From Chrysopilus asiliformis (taxonomy: Eukaryota; Arthropoda; Insecta; Diptera; Rhagionidae): a stretch of 64,000 nt of DNA. Where the stretch lies: contig OZ035963.1 in NCBI GenBank assembly GCA_964034945.1, forward strand, positions 50,234,032-50,298,031, in the 5' to 3' direction. Shown piece by piece: positions 57,393-64,000 of this stretch. The notes under the pieces were generated by a model that saw only the letters and a program-made list of their open reading frames with translations, ran no database searches and had not been told where the DNA came from. Position 1 is the first letter of the stretch. Each line of letters starts with the position of its first letter. The translations under genes were made by a program, and so were the position numbers.

Positions 57393-57919
57393 TCTTAAAA
57401 ATGGTCATAATCAGTCAAGACGGAAAACTTGTACTCTAATGGTTTTCCCACAAGATGCTTAATTTGGAAAAAAATCAGAAATTCAATTGTAATTCAACTC
57501 TCAACACCTAACAAAAAAAAAATCACGTGTAAAACTCGTTAGGAAAACATCTTCTAATTTTCCGCAATTTTTTTTGTGTTTTAAGTCTCGATTAGACATA
57601 AATTTCGCCTATTTTCATGTCCTGCCAACAAATATCCTGCTGAGACAGCGTTTTCCAAGGCATTTTTAATTTCTTGGACACAAATGTTCGAAAAAATCTG
57701 TCTGTGGTGTAATTTTAATTGAGACAAATACTTACCGTCGAAAAGTTTCGGGCGAAATATTTTGAATTGACGAGAAAATTTCACTGGAAAATTAATCATT
57801 TCCTATGATCAGCCGCCATTCACTAAACACAAATTTTTAGGATAAAAGACCCTGTTCACATGGTTCCAGTAGTCCGCCTACCTAGGACGGTGAAATATTG
57901 CTCGTGTTCTTGGCATAAC
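57393..57919. other. No recognised feature
   Basis: Intergenic; chance frames only. Confidence 0.4.
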
Positions 57920-58269
57920 TAGAGAGCCTTTAACTTAGAGAGTGGCCATGCTACCTTAATAGACTGTGCTACTGAGTAGGACAGTCTATTAACTCCAATT
58001 AGAACAGTCTATTAGGTCAGTTAGAACAGCTTTTTCTCCAGATTAGAACAGTCTGTAAAAAAATTTTCAATTTATCAACACAACTATGAGTTTCCAAATT
58101 TTTTTGATACCTCAAACATGCTATTTTTACATATATTAACCACCTTCAGTTTTTTTGGCAATTATTTATAACAATGAATCAAATTTTTAAAGTTTTTCAC
58201 GCTCGTTTTTCAGCTCGGTGGCCATTATTACATGTCCCCATGGCCACTCTCTAGGTTATAGGCTCTTTA
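57920..58269. mobile_element. hAT-like MITE (family H2, copy 2), 350 bp
   Basis: Termini TAGAGAGCCTTTAACTTAGA and (complement) TAAAGAGCCTATAACCTAGA, continuing 'gagtggccatg'. Perfect 8-bp duplication GGCATAAC (57912-57919, 58270-58277). Also provides the empty-site sequence for the MITE at 51634. Confidence 0.9.
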
Positions 58270-58277
58270 GGCATAAC

Positions 58278-59414
58278 AGGGCAGTGAAAATAGCTATGTT
58301 GGGCTGTAAACTATAATTATTCTGTGCCATGCCGGAATATGAAATGCCCGCCAATTTTCCCTGCGTTTGGAATAGACGCGACACTATTTGGTGTTATTTC
58401 TCAGTTGATCGTATTATTCGATCGGGTCTCAATTTACCTGAAAATTAGATAGTCAAATCAGGCTAGTACAGTAGCCGCGGAAAAAGTTTGGACTACGAAT
58501 TTGTGAAATTTCTTCTTTGTTAACTGTCGACAGCCAAACGTTTTTGGGCATTAAAAGGAAACTTTTTGAAAATGTCTCTTTTGAATAAATGTATCAGTCC
58601 AAATTTTTTCGTAAATAGGTAAGATTTGCCCAAAGCTTTTCAATTGCAAATTTGAAAGCGTTTGCGTTTTGCAAATTGAAAGCGTTTGCGAGAGTTTTCG
58701 TTCGATGGCCTCCAACGCCACATTACGAAGTTTATTAGTTATTTCTTATGGTCGTTTGCATCAACGGAACTTAGCAACTTGAGTTCAACTTAAATTAATT
58801 AAGTCCCAGAATTTCTATGGTTATTAGCGTGAAATTAGCATACTTATAATTTCAACTTAAGTTTTTAAGAATAGGTGGCGCAAACGGGTCTTCGTCAACT
58901 ACTGTTGTTGAACGTCCTGGGGTGGCTGCTTCATGTATCTCATTTTCGAGCGACTAATTAGTCCAAGGAAACCTTTAGTAGACTAAAAACGATTAAATAG
59001 TCCGATATTTACTCTAGTGCACACGATATAAGTCTTTTGTGGGAAATTTGGGGTCGCTGAATCCAAATCTGACAATAGTTTGGCTGTATCTGCTCTACTT
59101 TTTCCGATATGACGGGTAATACATAAATTGATTTAAATATTTATAATCTGGAAATCAACAATTCTATTTCCTTCAAAAAGCTGGTATAGCCAAACTACTG
59201 CCCGATTCGAAATCAGCGGTCCCAAAATACCCAGAAAGTACTCTTATACCGGGTGCACCAGAATTAGTATCGGACTGTTTTAATTATTTTTGGTCGACTA
59301 AAGATTTTTTTCAACTATCAACTGAAAATAAGTTACATGAAGCCACCGCTGATCAATTGTAGATGCCTCACCGTGTTTAAAATCCATTACAAAAATATAA
59401 GTTGGAGAAAGACA
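58278..59414. other. No recognised feature
   Basis: Intergenic. 'gaaagcgtttgcg' is duplicated near 58655-58693. Confidence 0.4.
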
Positions 59415-59690
59415 ATGAATCTAAAGATCCCTTCAAAGAACCATAAATCGACTTCTTCCTTGAGCCTCCCGGTTTTTGTACAGTCAAGTTTAGGAATTCC
59501 CTCATTCCGCGAACAACAAGACTTTGGAATGATTTACCATCCGATGTGGTCCCCCCGGACTATATAACCTACAGAAGTTCAAGGAGAACATAAACCGAGA
59601 TCTCCTTTCGTTCTTCCGACGATCCTGAGCTTTGCTTCGGCCTTAAAGGGTCTTCCCCTAAGCTCTGGCTGATACTATAAAAAATCGCAC
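59415..59690 (+). mobile_element. LINE family L3, 3' fragment
   Basis: Homologous to 35866-36260 and to the reverse copy at 43260. Contains 'aagactttggaatgatttac' and the 3' UTR words 'gggtcttcccctaagctctg', then an A-rich end at 59681. Frame broken. Confidence 0.78.
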
Positions 59691-59776
59691 TGCTGCAACT
59701 CAAAAATCTCAAAAAAATTAACCACAAAATAAAAATAAAACCAGCTTAATTTGTCCACTTTGTTGTTGTCAGACTA

Positions 59777-59782
59777 TTTATT
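59777..59782 (-). terminator. RpS6: RpS6 poly-A signal
   Basis: AATAAA on the minus strand about 24 nt after the RpS6 stop; a very short 3' UTR is usual for ribosomal protein genes. Confidence 0.7.
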
Positions 59783-59805
59783 ATTTTTTGTTGATTAAAA
59801 AACAT

Positions 59806-60779
59806 TTACTTCTTTTCACTTGAAATCGAGCTCTTCGATTCCCTCAACGAAGCGGAGCGCCTCCTCTTTGCTTCCTCGCGCTTATCCTTAGATTCCTTCT
59901 TGCGTTGGGCCAAGAGCTTGGCATACTCGGCCGCGCTCGACTTGGAATCGACCTGGCGTTTCTTCTTGAGTGCTAGACGACGTCGCTTGCGCTGCAGAAC
60001 GACTGGCGTCACAAGCCGCTGGATTTTGGGGGCCTTTGAGGTCGCCTTCTTGCCATCCTTGGCTGGCAATGGACGACGGACAACGAAACGGCGGACATCA
60101 TCCTCCTTGGACAAATTGTACAATTTACGGATCTTGCTGGCCCGTTTTGGTCCAAGCCGTCTGGGGATGTTGGTGTCAGTGAGTCCGGGAATTTCCTTCT
60201 CACCCTTACGGGCAACAACCAAAGCCAGTACTGACATGTTGGCGTCAACAATGCATCCACGAACGGATTTACGTTTCCTTTCTCCGGTACGCCTTGGTCG
60301 GTAGCAAGAGTGACCCTTTTTCAACAGCAAGCGAACACGACCTAAAACCAATAGTAAAACACTGTGACAAACGAAATTTCAGGGTATATTTCAGACGCCT
60401 CACCGTGTGTCAAAACGCCCTGCTTCATTGGGAAGCCCTGCTTGTCATTTCCGCCGGTAATGCGGAGCACGTATCCTTTCCACTCATCGCCAAGAATATC
60501 GGCCTCAACTTGGGCTCCCATGCGCTTCTCGTAGAAAATCCGGAGCTTGTGTTCGTCCACAACTTCGAATAGTTTTTGACATCCCGTCGCGGGATATGAA
60601 ACGTTCAACTGCAAAGAGAAAGTTAGAGGTTAGTTTTTCCATCTCTGTTTATCGGCGCCATCGGCCCAAAGGTAACAAGTATTTCACTAGATTTGCAATC
60701 TTCACACTTTAGTTTATCGAAAAACTAAACTCTGCACGGAAATAAAGTAAGATAGAGGACAGATATTAACAACCTTCAT
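59806..60779 (-). CDS. RpS6: Ribosomal protein eS6 (RpS6), three coding exons
   Basis: Component of the small ribosomal subunit and the classical target of S6 kinase downstream of TOR. Minus-strand exons are 60779-60774 (ATGAAG only), 60608-60404 and 60341-59806; introns of 165 and 62 nt both have GT-AG borders and phases join cleanly to 248 codons, the length of Drosophila RpS6. Diagnostic parts: [20 protein letters not shown] at the start, [20 protein letters not shown] in the middle, [20 protein letters not shown], and the basic serine-rich tail [19 protein letters not shown] with the phosphorylation cluster. The tail lies at the very C-terminus. No disruption seen; I regard it as functional. 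Confidence 0.97.
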
Positions 60780-60818
60780 TTTGGACTTCCAATCGCTGTG
60801 ACCAAAAACTAAAAAGAG
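60774..60818 (-). promoter_or_regulatory. RpS6: RpS6 transcription start, TOP-like, and 5' UTR
   Basis: On the minus strand 'CTCTTTTTAG' begins at 60818, about 39 nt before the ATG. A C followed by pyrimidines at the start is the 5' TOP signal that places ribosomal protein mRNAs under TOR control. The start site is inferred from the motif and spacing. Confidence 0.6.
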
Positions 60819-61663
60819 TCAATTGCAGTTCCCTCATCTACCAAGTGATGGCGCTCTCGTAGTGGGTGCGTTTAAATGGTTTCGTGTTATTTTCAAGGAA
60901 AGTAAAGTACCTGGAATTTTATAGGCAAATAAATGGCTATTCAATTAAAACACGTTGTTTATACCTTTCCACTCAATTTTTATGTACAGAAAAGCAATAT
61001 AAAATAACATTTGAAACACTTGTGCCTTTATAATTTTTTTAAGCTTGATACATTTTTAAGAAAATTGCAAAATACGGTATGGAGCTACTTTTATCGCCTT
61101 ATTCACGTATGGAACTACTTTTAATGCCTTATTCACGATTTATATTCGTAACAATAAATTCACAAACCATTTTGAATTTAAGGACATAAATCTAATTCGA
61201 TTGTGCCGATTCAAAAGTTATGGCAAAAAAAAACCCAAAAGTTTTTTGAATCTGGTTTGGTTTTGGTTCAAGGATGAAATTGATTACTGGTTTTTGGTTT
61301 TGAGTCCTTAAAATATTCCAAATTTTCGTTCTGGTTATCGAACATTTCCGAACCGCCTTATTTCGAAAATTTTATTGAACAATTTGACTTTGTTTCCATT
61401 ATTTTTTTAAAGATTTTTTTCTATTTAAATCTTTTAAGCTCTTTATCCATGAACACAGTGATTAAAACATTTTTCGTTCAAGTCTGTGATAATGACCAAA
61501 AAATTTAAAAGTTAACTGTTGATGGGGTAGATGAAAGACAAAAAAAATTTAAATACAGAAATCCCAAGATTCAGTAAAACTAATAATTGGAACGCACCCG
61601 AAAGGAAAATCCATAAAATTATAGGAACGTATTGAACTCACTCTCACGATGGCCGGAGATCTA
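60819..61663. promoter_or_regulatory. Divergent promoter region between RpS6 and RpL36
   Basis: About 845 bp between the two inferred starts. It contains a 30-bp tandem duplication at 61079-61138 ('tatggagctacttttatcgc' and 'tatggaactacttttaatgc', each followed by 'cttattcacg'). No transposon was recognised in it, unlike every neighbouring interval. No TATA box that I trust. Confidence 0.5.
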
Positions 61664-61690
61664 CCTTTTCTGATTGACATTTCGAGCCAA
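61664..61690 (+). promoter_or_regulatory. RpL36: RpL36 TOP-like start and non-coding exon 1
   Basis: 'CCTTTTCTGATTGACATTTC' begins at about 61664 and runs to a donor 'gtaagt' at 61691. The intron to the acceptor 'ttcgtttcag' at 61860 is 170 nt. A 5' UTR exon followed by a short intron is a common ribosomal protein gene layout. Confidence 0.6.
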
Positions 61691-61862
61691 GTAAGTTGAA
61701 GTTGGTTAAACATCACGCTTAAATTTAGAAATATCACCGCCATCCGAACATTTAAATTCTTTTAAATATTTGAAAATGTTTCCTCTAATAGTAAATTTTG
61801 TAATTTGTACAATTTTATATTTCTAAAACAAAGATTAAGTGGAATTTTCGTTCGTTTCAGAA

Positions 61863-62545
61863 ATGGCCGTCAGATACGAATTATGCGTTGGTCTCAACAA
61901 GGGACACAAAACATCGAAGGTGAAGAATGTTAAATACACCGGCGACAAGAAAGTCAAGGGGCTCCGTGCTTCCCGCATGAAGGGCGTAAGTAGAAGATTC
62001 TAGTTTTATTTTAATCAATATCTGCATTTTTCTTAAAATTCAATTTTGTGGTTATGTCCGCTTCAAGTGTTATTTGCGGCTGCGATTTGGGATTTTCGAA
62101 GAAGCGCAGACTATTTTTTTTTTGTGATGATATTATAAACCATTCACAGACAATCGCACGTAAAGGCTGCGTTTTCGGATCGGCTCCAATATTCTTTTGG
62201 AGTTTGTGAAGTGGTGCAGTCTGGTGCGTTTCGTGGTTAGAAGATGGCTCTGATTTCCTCAATTCCTTCATAAATTCATTTATTCGATATCCGATACTAA
62301 TTGTTGAAAATCTATTTCAGATCCAGACCAAGCACACCAAGTTCATCCGTGATTTGGTCCGGGAAGTCGTTGGACACGCGCCATACGAGAAACGATGCAT
62401 GGAATTGCTGAAGGTTTCCAAGGATAAGCGAGCCCTGAAATTCCTGAAACGTCGTCTCGGCACACACATCCGTGGCAAGAGGAAGCGTGAGGAATTGTCC
62501 AACATCCTTACCCAAATGCGTAAGACACAGGCGCACGCTAAATAA
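61863..62545 (+). CDS. RpL36: Ribosomal protein eL36 (RpL36), two coding exons
   Basis: Large-subunit ribosomal protein. Exons 61863-61985 and 62321-62545 are separated by a 335-nt phase-0 intron (gtaagt...tatttcag) and give 115 codons, equal to Drosophila RpL36. The start is [20 protein letters not shown]; the second exon has [20 protein letters not shown], then [20 protein letters not shown] and ends [13 protein letters not shown]. The protein is lysine/arginine-rich throughout. The ATG is two bases after the 5' UTR intron acceptor. A poly-A signal AATAAA follows at 62563-62568. Intact, no oddities. Confidence 0.97.
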
Positions 62546-62562
62546 GTGTTTGTTTTTTAAAT

Positions 62563-62568
62563 AATAAA
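62563..62568 (+). terminator. RpL36: RpL36 poly-A signal
   Basis: AATAAA 18 nt after the stop codon. Confidence 0.7.
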
Positions 62569-62654
62569 AAAGAAAATTTCCTCAAATCAAAAATGTCTTT
62601 TTATTTGTATGAATTTGTTTCGATATTTGTTCGATGTACAGCTTGTATCGCATT

Positions 62655-62872
62655 GGGCACAAAAATGAACTAGACCAGGGTGTTAGGGATGACAAAAGAT
62701 TTTGATTTCCGCATGTCCGACCGTCTGTTCGTCCGTCGGTCCGTCTACCTGTCCGTCAACACCATAACTTTCGAAAGGATTGAGCTAACGACTTGAAATT
62801 TTATATGGTTGCGTTTCTTGTAAATGGCTAGACAAAGTTCTTGAACGGGCAAAATCGGACAATTCCTTCTTT
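62655..62872 (-). repeat. Repeat family R1, copy 6 (truncated)
   Basis: Reverse copy from 'accagggtgttagggatgac' through the GTCCGTC tract to 'cggacaattccttc', where it breaks off. It begins about 90 bp past the RpL36 poly-A signal. Confidence 0.8.
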
Positions 62873-62950
62873 TGGAGATTTCAAAATAATAGAAATATCA
62901 ATTTTTATTTTACAATATCTGAAATATCCCGATAAAAGTAAAAAAATATT

Positions 62951-63063
62951 CACCCCGACTGCGAGTGTCGTGTCGTTTTCGACAAGAGTCGTTTCACGTG
63001 TGTTGTTAGTATTTTTCTACCAACAACAACACGTAAAACGACACGACACTCGCAATCGGGGTG
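62951..63063. mobile_element. 113-bp hairpin MITE, ATT duplication
   Basis: Termini CACCCCGACTGCGAGTGTCG and (complement) CACCCCGATTGCGAGTGTCG pair into a nearly complete hairpin. ATT flanks at 62948-62950 and 63064-63066. Terminal CACCCC and ATT target are shared with the MITE at 11767. Confidence 0.87.
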
Positions 63064-63164
63064 ATTGATTTACGATCAAACGCAAAAATATATCTAATTT
63101 TTTTTGACTGAGTTAGTTTGCAAGCAATTCGAAAAAATGTATTTTTTTTACATAAAAAAATGAA

Positions 63165-63605
63165 AATATTTCAATAACGGTAAAAGATAGCGGATTGCTG
63201 AAAAAGATAAAATTGTAGAGAATATTATTCTTTTCAATTCATCTCCTACATTGAACCACCTAAAACCCCTTGGTTTTCGAGCTAACCCCAAAAAACTGAT
63301 TTTTTTAAAATAACGGTATATCTCGATAACAGCTTGAGATACGGAGTTCTAGTAAAAGACGAAAATGTAGGAAATTTTACCTTTTGTCGTACATAAGACT
63401 ACGGAAAAACACGTAGTTTCGGAGTAAATCGCAAAAAACGAAATGGTGATTTTGAAAAAGGCGCCATTTTGGTTACTTCCGGTCAACGGATTTCCACCAA
63501 AAGTTGATAGGATCGTCCCATTCCAGGATCAAACATTCCTGTGAAATTTCATGGCTCTAGCTCTATTAGTTTTTTTAGAAATATTGTAAGGAGGCTGACA
63601 GACAG
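63165..63605 (+). repeat. Interspersed repeat family A, copy 3
   Basis: Matches 4160-4505 and 57112-57392, ending with 'aggctgacagacagag'. The longest copy, with an extra upstream block. Confidence 0.82.
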
Positions 63606-63787
63606 AGAAATTTTCGTTTTCTGTCTTCAATCGACGGGAAATGGCCGGAAAATGTGTTTTAGATGAAATCCCGGTCAGAATATTTTATGAATACAAAGTG
63701 GGGATAAAATTTTAAATTCTCATGCCCGTTAGTCCCTTATTTTTGCTTCTACACAAAATTCTTTGCACTCGCAGAATAAAACTATTA

Positions 63788-63921
63788 TGTGGGCCACACA
63801 CGATTCACGACAATCTTATGACTCATCAATCCTCAAGGAAAGACAACACGAAAAAGATTGTATCGTGAAGTCCCCACACACATTCATTCCCGTCGTGTAT
63901 CCTCTTAGTGTGTGGGCCGCT
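63788..63921. mobile_element. 134-bp MITE (family M3, internally deleted copy), TTA duplication
   Basis: TTA at 63785-63787 and 63922-63924. The first ~110 bp and last ~30 bp match the ends of 26429-26773; the middle ~210 bp are absent. Confidence 0.86.
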
Positions 63922-64000
63922 TTAGACCCTGTCAAAATACAGGAAACTGTCAAAATACAGACAAGGCAAGGAAGTGATGGTGTCGATAGGAAATTGCACC

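Noticed and set aside
59900..60304. 134-codon plus-strand ORF
   Set aside because: Antisense shadow of RpS6 exon 3.
62011..62536. Minus-strand ORFs of 74-86 codons over RpL36
   Set aside because: They fall in the intron or antisense to the second exon of RpL36 and show no motifs.

Overview
The window is animal nuclear DNA, almost certainly from an insect and most likely a dipteran. It is AT-rich, has introns with GT-AG borders, and carries single-copy conserved genes embedded in a dense, nested mass of transposable elements. The organism call rests on the Dpr-type immunoglobulin gene (an arthropod neuronal family), on insect-like RpS6 and RpL36 proteins, and on the transposon families present; it is an inference and no species is claimed.

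Region 1 (1-39.1 kb, + strand) is the 3' part of one dpr-family cell-surface receptor gene. Three coding exons (10284-10461, 21918-22054, 38865-38971) have exactly compatible splice phases. Together they encode the second Ig domain and a hydrophobic, probably GPI-anchored tail. The introns are about 11.5 and 16.8 kb. The first Ig domain must lie upstream of the window, and I found no exon for it in the first 10 kb. Region 2 (39.1-59.7 kb) is intergenic and made of repeats. Region 3 (59.8-62.6 kb) is a compact housekeeping pair transcribed away from each other: RpS6 (- strand, 3 coding exons, 248 aa) and RpL36 (+ strand, 2 coding exons plus a 5' UTR exon, 115 aa). Both have oligopyrimidine (TOP-like) transcription starts. 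After 62.6 kb repeats resume.

The transposon content can be resolved in detail because many insertions keep target-site duplications (TSDs) and some have an unoccupied copy of the same site elsewhere in the window. I see: a 999-bp hAT element (8-bp TSD, with an empty paralogous site at 51.2 kb) carrying a nested MITE; a second hAT-like MITE family in two copies; a group of more than ten MITE insertions with 3-bp TSDs (TTA, TAA, ATT, TGA, CAG, CGG or GAA), one of which carries a MADF DNA-binding ORF; five MITEs flanked by TTAA (piggyBac-type target), one containing a deleted mariner; a 305-bp pogo/Tigger remnant that keeps the transposase C-terminus with a PCNA-binding-type motif; a 5'-truncated LINE with an 11-bp TSD; an RNase-H-type LINE fragment; and four fragments of one other LINE family.

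Tandem and inverted structures stand out: a 524-bp uninterrupted hexanucleotide array (19517-20040), an 11-copy 72-bp minisatellite (3.1-3.9 kb), a dispersed repeat family with 122-bp internal tandem units (28 and 56 kb), and three near-perfect long hairpins (1.8, 31.3 and 56.8 kb) that would make double-stranded RNA if transcribed. No CRISPR, no bacterial genes and no convincing tRNA were seen.
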